Source: Bacteroidales bacterium
GTDB taxonomy: Bacteria > Bacteroidota > Bacteroidia > Bacteroidales > Marinilabiliaceae
NCBI GenBank assembly: GCA_024401335.1
Contig: JAKSLH010000010.1
Coordinates: 1 to 64,000, forward strand
DNA length: 64,000 nucleotides
Direction of reading: 5' to 3'
Shown piece after piece: positions 23,902 through 33,574 of this stretch. Numbering within the stretch: the stretch's first letter is position 1; each line of letters begins with the position of its first letter. The notes below the pieces were generated by a model. That model ran no database searches. It was given only the letters and a program-made list of their open reading frames with translations, and was not told the DNA's origin. Both the position numbers and the translations under genes were made by a program.

Positions 23902-26724
23902 ATGAGCATTTTTCGAAAAATCACGCTGGTAGCAGCTATGGCTGTGTCTATCAGTAGCATGGCTCAACAGATGCCAACATTGCCACTCGACCCTGATGTG
24001 AGATATGGCAAACTAGAAAACGGACTCACTTATTACATTCGTCACAACGAAGAACCTCGCGAACGCGCTAACTTCTACATTGCGCAAAAGGTGGGATCTG
24101 TTCAGGAGGACGAGAATCAACGTGGTCTGGCACATTTCCTTGAACACATGTGCTTCAACGGTACAAAACATTTCCCTGGCAACCGTGTCGTCGGATACTG
24201 TGAATCTATCGGTGTCAAGTTCGGACAAAACCTGAACGCTTACACTTCGACAGATGAGACTGTGTACAATATTGACGATGTTCCTACATTGAGCGAAAAC
24301 ATCGACTCATGTCTTCTCATACTCCGCGACTGGAGCGACGGCCTTCTCCTTGAGCCTGCAGAAATCGACAAGGAAAGAGGCGTTATCCACGAAGAGTGGC
24401 GTATGCGCACATCGGGACAGATGCGTATCCTCAACCGTAACCTCGAGGCTATATACCCTGGCTCTAAGTATGGCAAGCGTATGCCTATCGGTCTGATGAG
24501 CGTCGTTGACAACTTCAAGCCACAGGAGCTTCGCGACTACTACGAGAAATGGTATCGCCCTGACCTTCAGGCTATCGTCGTTGTTGGCGACATCGACGTT
24601 GACGACATTGAGAAAAGAATAATAAACACTTTCTCCGACATCAAGATGCCAGAAAATGCTGCACAATATGAGTCATATCCTGTGCCAGACAATGAAGAAC
24701 CTATCATTCTTGTTGACAAAGACCCTGAACTTGCCAACGCAATGATTCTCATTGACTACAAGACTGAGGCTCTTAGCCCAGAGCAAAATGGCACAATGGC
24801 TTATCTGATGAGCGAATATATCTCAGATGTCATCGCTACAGCTATGAACGCTCGATTCTATGAGCTTAGCCAGAATCCTGATTGCCCTTATGTTGTTGCT
24901 CAGATTGATTTCGGCAAGTTCCTCCTCGCAAAGACAGTGGACGCTCTTGAGCTTGTCGTTATCCCTAAGCCTGGCAAAGACACTGAAGCTGTAGAGGCTG
25001 CTTTGAAGGAGATGGAACGCGCTAGTCGCTTCGGTATAACTGGCACAGAAATCTACCGTGCTCGCCAAGAGGTATTGAGCCAGATTGATAAGCTCTACGA
25101 TAACCGAAACAAGCAGAAGAGCACATATTTCGTAAACAAATATGTTCGTCACTTCCTCGACGGTAAGGCTACTCCTGGCATTGAGACTGAAACTCAGATT
25201 TATAAGATGCTCGACAGCCAGCTTCCTGAGCAGGCTTACTCAACAATCATAAACTCGATTGCTTCAAATGTTGAAAAGAACTTCGTATTCCTCGCTATGT
25301 ATCCTGAAAAAGAGGGATATGTAGTACCTAAGGTTGAGGATATGAAGCAGGCTATCACATCTGCTCATCTCGCTGAACTGGAGGCTTACGTTGACAACGT
25401 TAAGGACGAACCTCTTATCGCTCAGATGCCTAAAAAGGGTTCTATAAGGAGCGAGAAGGCTGCTGAGAATGGCTACACTCTTTGGACTCTCTCTAACGGT
25501 ATCAAGGTTTACTTCAAGCAGACTGACTTCAACGACACTGAAGTCCTCATGAGAGCTATTAGCTATGGCGGCTTTGCTCGTCTTGACAACTCACAGGCTA
25601 CTGACATTAAGCTCTTCAGCGATTTCGCAAACAACACTGGTATCGGCAATTTCACTGAGATTGAGAAGGGTAAGCTTTTGGCTGGAAAGCAGGTTAATAC
25701 TTCACTCTCATTAAGCCAGAAAACTGAAATGGTATCGGGTAAGTCAACACCTAAGGATCTCCGCACTTTGTTTGAGTTGACATACCTTCGCTTCCAGGGT
25801 CCTACAAACGACGTCGAAGGTTTCAACAGCATCGTTAGCCAGTACAACACTTTGCTCGAGAACGCTGAAAAGCAGCCTACTGCTGCTTTCTCTGACTCTA
25901 TTCGTGCTGTCTTCTACCAGCACAACCCTATCATGGCCAGAATCAGCAAAAAGGAACTTGCTAACGCTTCGTTCGAGGGCTACCAGAAGTTATACAAGGA
26001 ACGCTTTGCTTCTGCAGGCGACTTCGACTTCTTCTTTACTGGAGCTTTCAATAAGGACTCACTCAAGCTTTATTGCGAACAGTATATAGCATCACTTCCA
26101 ACAAATGGCAAGCGTGAGGAGTTCAAGGATTCATCTATCAAGCCTGTCAAGGGTGTGGTAATGAACCGTTTCAACCGTGAGATGGAGACTCCACAGGCTT
26201 ATATGTGCCAGATCTGGAATGGCGACTGCAACTATACTGTCAAGAACGATATCGTGGTAACTTTCCTCGCAAGCATACTTGACATGCGCTATACTCGTAC
26301 AATACGCGAAGAGGCTGGCTATGCATATAGTGTCGGTGTTGGCGGTAGCCTTAGCTACCAAAGCGGCAACAAATACAGCTTGGAAATAACTGCTCCTTTC
26401 ACTCCTTCAAAGGTTGACTCTGTACTTATTCTCGTTCGCGAGTCTATTGACGACATAGCTAAGAACGGTGTGACTGACGAGGAACTTGAGAATGTTCGTA
26501 AGTTCGAACTTAAGGACTTCGCCGACAGCCAGCGTCAGAACAACTTCTGGCAGGAGGTTGCAACAAGTAGCTCTTTCTACAAGATCGACGCTATAACTGG
26601 ATATGAAGAGATACTCAAGGGTATCACATCTAAAGACATCCAGGATTTTGCTAAAAACATACTGCTCAAACAGAATAACTGCGCGACAATTATAATGCTT
26701 CCTGAAAGCTTGGAAGAGAAGTAA
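23902..26724 (+). CDS. M16 family zinc metallopeptidase, exported (second paralogue)
   Basis: This 940-residue protein uses the ATG at 23902; a TTG codon lies one position upstream. The signal peptide ends near SSMAQ. The inverted zinc motif HFLEH is at residues 78-82 in RGLAHFLEHMCFNG, with ERGVIHEEW downstream, and the two-lobed length is normal for the family. It is clearly related to the M16 gene at 1809 (shared NGLTYYIRHN, FYIAQ, WYRPDLQA). It has its own promoter and terminator, so it is monocistronic. Peptide degradation in the envelope is inferred. Confidence 0.9.
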   Translation: MSIFRKITLVAAMAVSISSMAQQMPTLPLDPDVRYGKLENGLTYYIRHNEEPRERANFYIAQKVGSVQEDENQRGLAHFLEHMCFNGTKHFPGNRVVGYCESIGVKFGQNLNAYTSTDETVYNIDDVPTLSENIDSCLLILRDWSDGLLLEPAEIDKERGVIHEEWRMRTSGQMRILNRNLEAIYPGSKYGKRMPIGLMSVVDNFKPQELRDYYEKWYRPDLQAIVVVGDIDVDDIEKRIINTFSDIKMPENAAQYESYPVPDNEEPIILVDKDPELANAMILIDYKTEALSPEQNGTMAYLMSEYISDVIATAMNARFYELSQNPDCPYVVAQIDFGKFLLAKTVDALELVVIPKPGKDTEAVEAALKEMERASRFGITGTEIYRARQEVLSQIDKLYDNRNKQKSTYFVNKYVRHFLDGKATPGIETETQIYKMLDSQLPEQAYSTIINSIASNVEKNFVFLAMYPEKEGYVVPKVEDMKQAITSAHLAELEAYVDNVKDEPLIAQMPKKGSIRSEKAAENGYTLWTLSNGIKVYFKQTDFNDTEVLMRAISYGGFARLDNSQATDIKLFSDFANNTGIGNFTEIEKGKLLAGKQVNTSLSLSQKTEMVSGKSTPKDLRTLFELTYLRFQGPTNDVEGFNSIVSQYNTLLENAEKQPTAAFSDSIRAVFYQHNPIMARISKKELANASFEGYQKLYKERFASAGDFDFFFTGAFNKDSLKLYCEQYIASLPTNGKREEFKDSSIKPVKGVVMNRFNREMETPQAYMCQIWNGDCNYTVKNDIVVTFLASILDMRYTRTIREEAGYAYSVGVGGSLSYQSGNKYSLEITAPFTPSKVDSVLILVRESIDDIAKNGVTDEELENVRKFELKDFADSQRQNNFWQEVATSSSFYKIDAITGYEEILKGITSKDIQDFAKNILLKQNNCATIIMLPESLEEK

Positions 26725-26750
26725 TAAGTCGTTATTCTGATGTCAAATAT

Positions 26751-26785
26751 AGCAGCCGCCACACAAAGTGAGCGGCTGCTTTTAT
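26751..26785 (+). terminator. Rho-independent terminator after the M16 gene
   Basis: A perfect 9-bp stem AGCAGCCGC / GCGGCTGCT (26751-26759 with 26772-26780) with a 12-nt loop is followed by TTTATT. Confidence 0.8.
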
Positions 26786-26797
26786 TATAAATTTTAT

Positions 26798-26805
26798 TAT
26801 ATTTG
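26798..26805 (+). promoter_or_regulatory. -7 element of the DUF2520-nitroreductase gene run
   Basis: TATATTTG matches TAnnTTTG, 17 nt upstream of the ATG at 26823, giving a very short leader. Confidence 0.5.
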
Positions 26806-26822
26806 CCCTATATCTATTAAAT

Positions 26823-27575
26823 ATGCACATATCTATCATAGGTAGCGGTAACGTCGCATGGCACTTGGCCAAGGCTTTTCTGCAGGCAGGACATACTATC
26901 GACGCCATTGCTTGCCGAAATTCTCAACACGCAGCAGACATTGTGCAGTTCTCTCATTCTTCATACTCCACAATAGATAACGTTCCTATAGATTCGGATA
27001 TATACATCATTGCTGTCAGCGACGCGAGTATTCTCGACGTGGCTCAACAGATGCCTAACGTCAGCGGAGCGGTATATCACACTTCGGGGGCTTCCTCGAT
27101 GGATCAACTGACTGGGTTCAAGCACTACGGTGTGTTCTACCCTTGCCAGACTTTCAGCAAAGGCGATATCATAGACTATGCTAAAATGCCTTTTTTCATA
27201 GAGGGTAACGACGAATATGCATCTCACCAAGCTGACTCGCTTGCACGTAGCATTTCATCTAATGTTCAATTCGCCACTGGCATCCAAAGAACACAACTGC
27301 ACATTGCCGCAGTAATAGCTAGCAACTTCACCAACCATATGCTTCATCTCGCAAAAAAACAGATGGAAAGCAATGGACTTGACTTCAATATGCTGCAGCC
27401 GCTTGTCTCACAAACAATGGCTAAAGCTTTCTCCACAACTCCGTTTGATGCTCAAACAGGACCGGCAAGAAGACATGACACAAATACCATCGAGAAACAT
27501 AAACTGTTGATCGAAGACATAAACACTAGAAACATATACAACATAATAACAGACAGCATCAAAAAAACATATTGA
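26823..27575 (+). CDS. Rossmann-fold protein of the DUF2520 type
   Basis: The 250-residue protein opens with the dinucleotide-binding strand-loop-helix ISIIGSGNVAWHLAKAFLQAG and has an NADP-reductase-like N-terminal domain (about 1-115). The C-terminal helical domain carries HIAAVIASNFTNHMLHLA, typical of the DUF2520 half. Members resemble pyrroline-5-carboxylate and F420-dependent reductases but have no assigned reaction. It starts a tightly spaced run with the HAD phosphatase (1 nt), the prenyltransferase and the nitroreductase; I recall the first three in this order in other Bacteroidales. Confidence 0.83.
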   Translation: MHISIIGSGNVAWHLAKAFLQAGHTIDAIACRNSQHAADIVQFSHSSYSTIDNVPIDSDIYIIAVSDASILDVAQQMPNVSGAVYHTSGASSMDQLTGFKHYGVFYPCQTFSKGDIIDYAKMPFFIEGNDEYASHQADSLARSISSNVQFATGIQRTQLHIAAVIASNFTNHMLHLAKKQMESNGLDFNMLQPLVSQTMAKAFSTTPFDAQTGPARRHDTNTIEKHKLLIEDINTRNIYNIITDSIKKTY

Positions 27576-27576
27576 C

Positions 27577-28092
27577 ATGAAAAACTTTAAGGAACAACTC
27601 ACCAATATAAAGGCTTTTGCATTCGACGTTGATGGCGTATTATCGCGCACTGTTGAAACGATGTATCCCGACGGACAGCCTATGCGCACTGCCAATATCA
27701 AAGACGGCTATGTGCTTCAACTTGCCATAAAGCTTGGATATAAGATTGCTATCATAACTGGCGGAAAGACTGATGCAATATACAACCGTTTCTCTGCTCT
27801 TGGCATCTCCGACATCTTCATGGGCCAATCGTCAAAACTACAGACTTACAAAGATTGGCGCGACAAATACAATTTGACTGACGAAGAGGTCCTTTATATG
27901 GGCGATGACATTCCCGACATTCCTATCCTCCAAACTGTCGGCATCCCTACTTGTCCTAACGACGCTGTGATCGACGTCAAGACTATTGCTAAATATATCT
28001 CTCCTTTCAACGGAGGTGAGTGTTGTGTGCGCGATGTCATGGAACAGGTTTTGAGGGCCCAGAACAAATGGGGATTTGACCATACTTGGTAA
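27577..28092 (+). CDS. KdsC-like HAD phosphatase (3-deoxy-D-manno-octulosonate 8-phosphate phosphatase type)
   Basis: The 171-residue protein has the HAD nucleophile motif AFDVDGVLS (Asp17 and Asp19), motif II ITGGKTDAI and the motif III/IV segment YMGDDIPDIPIL. Length and the lack of a cap domain fit the KdsC subfamily, which removes phosphate from KDO-8-P for lipopolysaccharide core synthesis. The usual DVDGVLTDG reads DVDGVLSRT here. No other KDO gene is in the window, so the substrate is inferred from family only. Confidence 0.85.
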   Translation: MKNFKEQLTNIKAFAFDVDGVLSRTVETMYPDGQPMRTANIKDGYVLQLAIKLGYKIAIITGGKTDAIYNRFSALGISDIFMGQSSKLQTYKDWRDKYNLTDEEVLYMGDDIPDIPILQTVGIPTCPNDAVIDVKTIAKYISPFNGGECCVRDVMEQVLRAQNKWGFDHTW

Positions 28093-28107
28093 TAAAAACA
28101 CTAAAAC

Positions 28108-29058
28108 ATGAAGAACTTTCTTGCATACCTACAACTTGCCCGTATTGGCAATGTGTTGTTCGTAGGACTATTTCAAGTTCTACTCAGATGGTGCGTCATC
28201 TTGCCTTTACTTGACAACTGGCAGGTTACTCCTATAATGACTACATCTCAGTTCATTCTTCTTGTTATTGCTACTATGGCCTTGACTGCTTCGGGTAATG
28301 TGATAAACGACTATTTCGATGTCATACCCGACTCTATAAACCGACCACACACACAAGTTGTCGACCGCATAATAGACAGGAAAACAACTCTGCTTATTCA
28401 TGTTCTCTTGACTCTTATTGGTGTCTTCTGCGGACTATTCCTCTCTTTCCTTTACAAAAAGGAGACTCACGCTCTCTTTTTCATATCAATGCCTATCATT
28501 CTCTGGTTCTACTCTACACATTTCAAGAAACAGATGCTTATAGGTAACATGACTGTTGCACTCCTCACGGCTTCTGTGGCTTTCCTAACTACCTCATCGG
28601 AAATAAGTTTCATTGAAGCATCGGGCAACGTGTCTTTCCTTGGCACTACCGCTTGCGACTATCTGTGGAAGTTAACCGCACTTATCGCCTTTTTCGCCTT
28701 CATAACGACATTGACCCGCGAGATAATAAAGGACATGGAAGATATACAAGGCGACGCTCAATGCAACTGCCATACCCTGCCTATCGATATGGGAATACGA
28801 AACTCTAAGGTGATTGTCATATTACTGCAGATTTTTACTCTCTTCATTTTATGGATGAGCTATTACTATCTCAGTTTCTTAAACGACAACCAATACATCT
28901 GGCTGTACTTGATTATTGCCATAACAATCCCTACAATCATCAACTGCATTCTTACAATAAGAGCAAAGAATAACAACGATTACCATAAGATAAGTTCATA
29001 CAGCAAAATCATTATGGGACTAGGCTCTCTAATCATGCTTTATGTTCACCTGTTTTAA
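28108..29058 (+). CDS. UbiA-family prenyltransferase (geranylgeranylglycerol-phosphate geranylgeranyltransferase-like)
   Basis: This 316-residue integral membrane protein has about eight or nine hydrophobic segments. The first Asp-rich motif is NVINDYFDVIPDSINRPH and the second region reads EIIKDMEDIQGD; both bind prenyl diphosphate through Mg2+ in UbiA enzymes. Bacteroidales commonly carry this homologue next to the DUF2520 and KdsC-like genes, as here. The acceptor substrate is not deducible. It begins 15 nt after the phosphatase gene. Confidence 0.82.
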   Translation: MKNFLAYLQLARIGNVLFVGLFQVLLRWCVILPLLDNWQVTPIMTTSQFILLVIATMALTASGNVINDYFDVIPDSINRPHTQVVDRIIDRKTTLLIHVLLTLIGVFCGLFLSFLYKKETHALFFISMPIILWFYSTHFKKQMLIGNMTVALLTASVAFLTTSSEISFIEASGNVSFLGTTACDYLWKLTALIAFFAFITTLTREIIKDMEDIQGDAQCNCHTLPIDMGIRNSKVIVILLQIFTLFILWMSYYYLSFLNDNQYIWLYLIIAITIPTIINCILTIRAKNNNDYHKISSYSKIIMGLGSLIMLYVHLF

Positions 29059-29085
29059 ACTGCACAATTAATATACAACATCATT

Positions 29086-29826
29086 ATGATTCAAAGTATT
29101 CTAAAACACGCATCAGTAAGGAAATACAAAACTACTCCTATCCCTGAATCTGTTCTTAACGAAATAATCGAAGCTGGTGTTCGTGCATCAAACACTGGCA
29201 ACATGCAGTTATATAGCATTATTGTCACAAAATCTGCTGAGATAAAGGAACAGCTTGCTCCTGCTCATTTCAATCAGCCAATGATAAAAAATGCACCTGT
29301 AGTTTTGACTCTTTGCGCAGATGTCAACCGTTTCACTAAATGGTGTAACCAAAGGAATGCTGACGCTGGGTTCTTCAATTCCGAATCTCTCATCAGCGCT
29401 ATCATCGACACTTGTCTTGTAGCTCAGAATATATGCATAGCTGCCGAGTCTCATGGACTTGGAATCTGTTACCTCGGCACTACGACATACAACCCACAGC
29501 AAATAATAGATGCCCTTCAGCTTCCTAAAGGCGTATTCCCTGTAACTACTGTTACAATGGGTTATCCAGATGAGTCACCTGCGCTGTCAGAACGTCTGCC
29601 TCTAAATGCTGTCGTTCATGCAGAGAAATACAACGACTACACCTCAGACGCTATCGACAAAGCATACAACGAAATAGAAAACAACCCTGCCAACCAGAAG
29701 TTCATCACAGAAAACAACAAACAGAACCTGGCCCAGGTCTTCGCCGAAATACGTTATTCAAAGAGCAACAACGAATTCTTTAGCGAACAATTAATGGAGG
29801 CAATCAAATCACAAGGATTACTCTAA
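29086..29826 (+). CDS. Nitroreductase family FMN oxidoreductase (NfsA-like)
   Basis: The 246-residue protein begins with the nitroreductase signature HASVRKYKTTPIPESVL and has the FMN-contact segments GVRASNTGNMQ and AAESHGLGICYLGTTTYN. The extended C-terminal region (about 180-246) fits the NfsA/Frp branch. It reduces nitro compounds, quinones or flavins with NAD(P)H in the cytoplasm. It is the last gene of the run and ends before a bidirectional terminator. Confidence 0.87.
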   Translation: MIQSILKHASVRKYKTTPIPESVLNEIIEAGVRASNTGNMQLYSIIVTKSAEIKEQLAPAHFNQPMIKNAPVVLTLCADVNRFTKWCNQRNADAGFFNSESLISAIIDTCLVAQNICIAAESHGLGICYLGTTTYNPQQIIDALQLPKGVFPVTTVTMGYPDESPALSERLPLNAVVHAEKYNDYTSDAIDKAYNEIENNPANQKFITENNKQNLAQVFAEIRYSKSNNEFFSEQLMEAIKSQGLL

Positions 29827-29855
29827 ATCTTTTCCTTGTCACACAGAGAATAACA

Positions 29856-29886
29856 AAGGGATGGTCTTGCATCAAGGCCATCCCTT
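29856..29886. terminator. Bidirectional terminator between convergent genes
   Basis: A 14-bp stem (29856-29869 with 29873-29886, one G-U pair on the plus-strand RNA) with a 3-nt loop sits between the nitroreductase and BY-kinase stops. The U-tract is poor on both sides, but the stem is strong. Confidence 0.75.
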
Positions 29887-29907
29887 ATTCTATATCACAT
29901 AATCATC

Positions 29908-32313
29908 TTACTTATTTGTCGAATACGACGAATATCCATAGCCATATCCATAATATGACCCATATCTCGAATATTCTCTACGCGAATGTGACGCGCCGTT
30001 GAACAATAGACAGAGGGACTTGACCTCCTCTTCTTTCAACGACTCTATCGTCTCACGCAAATGACCATACTCTGTAACACCTGATCTGACGACAAACAAG
30101 AAGGCATCTGCCTCTTGCTCCAATAGTCGTCCATCTGCTACACATCCTATAGGTGCAGTATCTATTATTACAATGTCATAAGCCTCCTTCATCATATTAA
30201 TCAGCTCCTTGTTCTTTTCCGAAGCTATCAATTCCGATGGATTAGGTGGAATAGCCCCTGAAGGCATAACATCAAAGCCATCTTCCTTGGTATGGACAAT
30301 GATATCATCTACCGAGCAATTACCAACAAGATAATCTGTTATTCCGTTGTTTACATCTACTCCTAGAGCCTTCTCTGCTCGAGGACGACGCAGGTCATAG
30401 TTCATCAGCAGACATCTCTTTCCCGACAATGCGAAATTAGCCGCTATGTTAATTGCACAGAATGTCTTGCCCTCTCCTGCATTGCTACTAGAGATGACAA
30501 ATGTCTTCTTCTCTTTATCTGTCGCCACAAAACGTAGCTTTGCCCTGAGCGTTCTGAAACTTTCGCTTATCGGTGCCTGAGGCATATCTACACATGGCAT
30601 ATCCCCACAGTTATCTGTCTGTGGCAATACTCCCATAACAGATATTCCTGGAACGGTCTTCTTCAACTCCTTGAGCGAACGAACTTTCTTATTAAGGAAC
30701 TCTATCAAGAAGAATACCGCCGCTGGCAACATCAATCCGATAGCCATTGCTGTCGTTGTGTTCTTGTGCGTATTAGGACCTATCTGGCCCTGTCCACATG
30801 GGTCTTGCAATATGTCATTATCTGCGGTATTCGAAGCCTTCGCTATAAGGGTCTCACTCTCTTTCTGCAAAAGGAATGTATATACTGCATCTTGAATATT
30901 GTACTCTCTCTCTATGTTCTGCAGCTCTGTCTCCATATCTGGGAGCTTATCCGACTGAGCCGACATTCTGACTAGATGTTTCTTGAGCTCTGCTATCTGC
31001 TGATCGTATGCCTCTATCGTTTGACCAATAAGTACATTGATATTGTTCTCCAGATACTCTTTCTCCTCTATTGTGGCTTTCTTATAAGGATTGACATCAT
31101 ACTCCGACTTCATCGAATTGAGCGTCTTCTGAATTGCAATGAGTTCCATCAACTGCTTCGATATCAAGCCATTCTCATTCAAGGAGGCCATAGGAAAATA
31201 CTCCTCTATATCTGCCCCACCCTTGTCTAGCTTCTCTTTGATAACCGCCAGGTTGCTTCTCTTTAGCATCAACTCCTGTATCTGATTATCATAGTCCATA
31301 TAGCGCTCGTCTATCTTGTCTGCATACGACTTACGACCTATATATCCGTTTCTAACCTTAAACGATTTGAGTCTGTTTGATACCGAGGTCAAGGAGTCTG
31401 ATGTTTGTCTGAGCTGCTCCTTGATAAAGCTCAATGTCCTTGTGGCTGCCTCGTTCTTCTGCTCAAGACTGTATTTTACAGAGGCATCATTCAATCCCCA
31501 CAAAAACGACACCATCTTCTGCATATTGGTCCCGACAACACTGATATGAGCTACCGTACCTCCCTCGCTGTCTATGCTGAATCCTAATGCACCACTCCAC
31601 ATGCCTACTATGCTCTGCGTGGTATTGAAATAGAATCTCACACACCCACTCAACCTGCCTTTATTGAATACTCCGTATGGCACCAATGTGAATGAATACA
31701 TGTCGTTCTCATATTTCTGACCTAGCTTGACGATCATTGTCGTGTCAACTCCAGAAGCATAATACGATGTATATCCCGATGTCGTATAGTCATATCCAGA
31801 AATACCGCCACCATATACATGCATCTTGACTGCATCATCTGAATAATACTCGACATCAAAAATAGCACCTATAGGCTGCGAATGTAACGTGTCATACTGC
31901 ACAAAGAATGGCACCTCTCTGCCATACATCTCAATATCACAGAAACGGCCTACATTGTAGTACGACACTTCAAAATGTCTGTTCTTCACCGCCTGACCAA
32001 TCATCTTGGACGATGAATAGATATGTCTTTGATTTTCGAGATTCTTCTGTTCACTTGACAGGCCAAAACCCTCTGTCAGTTCATACGAGGCGCCTCCTCT
32101 TGAATCCTTAAGCAATACGGTCATGCCTGCACGATAGACAGGAACCAATGTCTTGTTATAGAAATGTGCGGCAACGACAGCTATACCAAATGACAATACG
32201 AAAACCCACCAGTAACGAAGCATGTTCTTTAACATGCGTTCGTAATCCATATTGTCTAACAAGCCTGTCGAGTCGGCACTGCTTGTCGTTGTCTTACCTT
32301 TTGCTGACTTCAT
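29908..32313 (-). CDS. Polysaccharide biosynthesis tyrosine autokinase (Wzc/BY-kinase)
   Basis: The 801-residue protein has an N-terminal Wzz-type domain bounded by membrane segments (first about 34-54; second near VAMAIGLMLPAAVFFLIEF, ~540), a long periplasmic coiled coil, and a cytoplasmic kinase domain from about 570. The kinase shows Walker A SSNAGEGKTF, Walker A' LLMNYDLRRPRAE and Walker B IVIIDTAPIG. The C-terminal tail YSRYGSYYGYGYGYSSYS is the tyrosine cluster used for autophosphorylation. It should control chain length and export of capsule or exopolysaccharide, but no Wza, flippase or glycosyltransferase is nearby. It lies 5 nt downstream of the amidohydrolase-like gene, its operon partner. 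Confidence 0.92.
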   Translation of the reverse strand: MKSAKGKTTTSSADSTGLLDNMDYERMLKNMLRYWWVFVLSFGIAVVAAHFYNKTLVPVYRAGMTVLLKDSRGGASYELTEGFGLSSEQKNLENQRHIYSSSKMIGQAVKNRHFEVSYYNVGRFCDIEMYGREVPFFVQYDTLHSQPIGAIFDVEYYSDDAVKMHVYGGGISGYDYTTSGYTSYYASGVDTTMIVKLGQKYENDMYSFTLVPYGVFNKGRLSGCVRFYFNTTQSIVGMWSGALGFSIDSEGGTVAHISVVGTNMQKMVSFLWGLNDASVKYSLEQKNEAATRTLSFIKEQLRQTSDSLTSVSNRLKSFKVRNGYIGRKSYADKIDERYMDYDNQIQELMLKRSNLAVIKEKLDKGGADIEEYFPMASLNENGLISKQLMELIAIQKTLNSMKSEYDVNPYKKATIEEKEYLENNINVLIGQTIEAYDQQIAELKKHLVRMSAQSDKLPDMETELQNIEREYNIQDAVYTFLLQKESETLIAKASNTADNDILQDPCGQGQIGPNTHKNTTTAMAIGLMLPAAVFFLIEFLNKKVRSLKELKKTVPGISVMGVLPQTDNCGDMPCVDMPQAPISESFRTLRAKLRFVATDKEKKTFVISSSNAGEGKTFCAINIAANFALSGKRCLLMNYDLRRPRAEKALGVDVNNGITDYLVGNCSVDDIIVHTKEDGFDVMPSGAIPPNPSELIASEKNKELINMMKEAYDIVIIDTAPIGCVADGRLLEQEADAFLFVVRSGVTEYGHLRETIESLKEEEVKSLCLLFNGASHSRREYSRYGSYYGYGYGYSSYSTNK

Positions 32314-32318
32314 ATCAT

Positions 32319-33503
32319 CTAAATATATCGTCTGAAAACCTGCTTTCCTTGAATATTGTTCAACCTTAATTCTCCCTTGTCATACACTATCCTGCCAGAC
32401 ATCAATACATAATCGACGCTATTGTGTAACTCCAATACAACTTTCTCTCCACCACTCTCCAACGATATCATATCATGCTTATTGTCATTCACCAAGCATA
32501 TGTCGGCATCCGACCCGACCGCTATCTGACCTTTCTCTGGCCATAAACCGAGCAGTCTGCATTTACGCTCAGTCATATACTCTACCATCTCCTCTACTGT
32601 GAGCTTATCTTTCTCACACAATGAACCAAGAACCGCAACTCTATGCTTACGCGAGAATTTCTCTCTTACCCCCGATCCATCATACGATGTCTCACCTTCT
32701 CCTGGCAAATCATCTATGTCGCCCGATATCCATGTATTCTGCCTTAATAGTTCGACAAATACATTATGCTCTATCTCTGTCAGGCCATAGTTGTTTCTTA
32801 TTATTGGAGAATATAGCAGATGAACATATACGTCATTGTTTCCTCTTGCCTTAGAGATGACATCAAACTCTTCTGAATACCTGACATTCACAAACATCAC
32901 TCGACACCCTGTTCCATCTATTCTTTTGCAAAAATGATTGAGTGCCCTGATATGTTCCTCAATATGGCAATGCATATTAATCTCCACCATCAACAACATG
33001 TTGTTTTTGGCAGCTGTAGCCAGATACAGATCCAATCTGTCATTAAATGCATCCTTAGGTTCATCCATGAGATAATGGAGCGTTGGCATACCATTGATCT
33101 CTGATGTGTTCTTTATCTTGTTCAGATCTCCGTGATGAAAGGCATTGATGTTATAATGTAGGCTGAAATTCAAAGTATGTGGATCCTGAAAAGACAACTG
33201 CGCGAGCCTCTCTACCGCATTCGAAGGCGACACATCACCTATCCACGTCGTAAATCCCGCACTTAGATCCTCATAAACCTTGGCAGCAAGCTTCTCGTTA
33301 TATACAGTGTTAATAAACGAACTGCAGATGTCTACAAAACCAGGTACGGCCATGCGACCTTCGGCATCAATCTCCTCACAATCTATGGTTGGACGAGAGA
33401 TATTCTTACCGATTTCGACAATCTTATTGTTGGCAATAAGGATATCCATATTCTTTTCCATAACGCCAACAATCCTGCATCTCTTTATTAAAACGTATCT
33501 CAT
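32319..33503 (-). CDS. Dihydroorotase-like amidohydrolase-fold protein lacking the HxH metal motif
   Basis: The 394-residue protein has the amidohydrolase layout: a small N-terminal beta domain, AEGRMAVPGFVDICSSF where active enzymes read PGFIDxHxH, a TIM-barrel body, and the C-terminal return to the beta domain (GQIAVGSDADICLVN). Both histidines of the HxH motif are replaced (Cys60 and Ser62), so a binuclear metal centre is unlikely and the protein is probably a pseudoenzyme. DHOase-like pseudoenzymes are known as scaffolds in other systems. It immediately precedes the tyrosine autokinase gene, 5 nt apart, suggesting a structural or regulatory role there; this is inference. Confidence 0.78.
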   Translation of the reverse strand: MRYVLIKRCRIVGVMEKNMDILIANNKIVEIGKNISRPTIDCEEIDAEGRMAVPGFVDICSSFINTVYNEKLAAKVYEDLSAGFTTWIGDVSPSNAVERLAQLSFQDPHTLNFSLHYNINAFHHGDLNKIKNTSEINGMPTLHYLMDEPKDAFNDRLDLYLATAAKNNMLLMVEINMHCHIEEHIRALNHFCKRIDGTGCRVMFVNVRYSEEFDVISKARGNNDVYVHLLYSPIIRNNYGLTEIEHNVFVELLRQNTWISGDIDDLPGEGETSYDGSGVREKFSRKHRVAVLGSLCEKDKLTVEEMVEYMTERKCRLLGLWPEKGQIAVGSDADICLVNDNKHDMISLESGGEKVVLELHNSVDYVLMSGRIVYDKGELRLNNIQGKQVFRRYI

Positions 33504-33574
33504 AAAAGATTACTTGCTGAAGATAGTTGCCTCTAAGTTACATCATTTTATATTCAAATCACTAAAACAATGGG

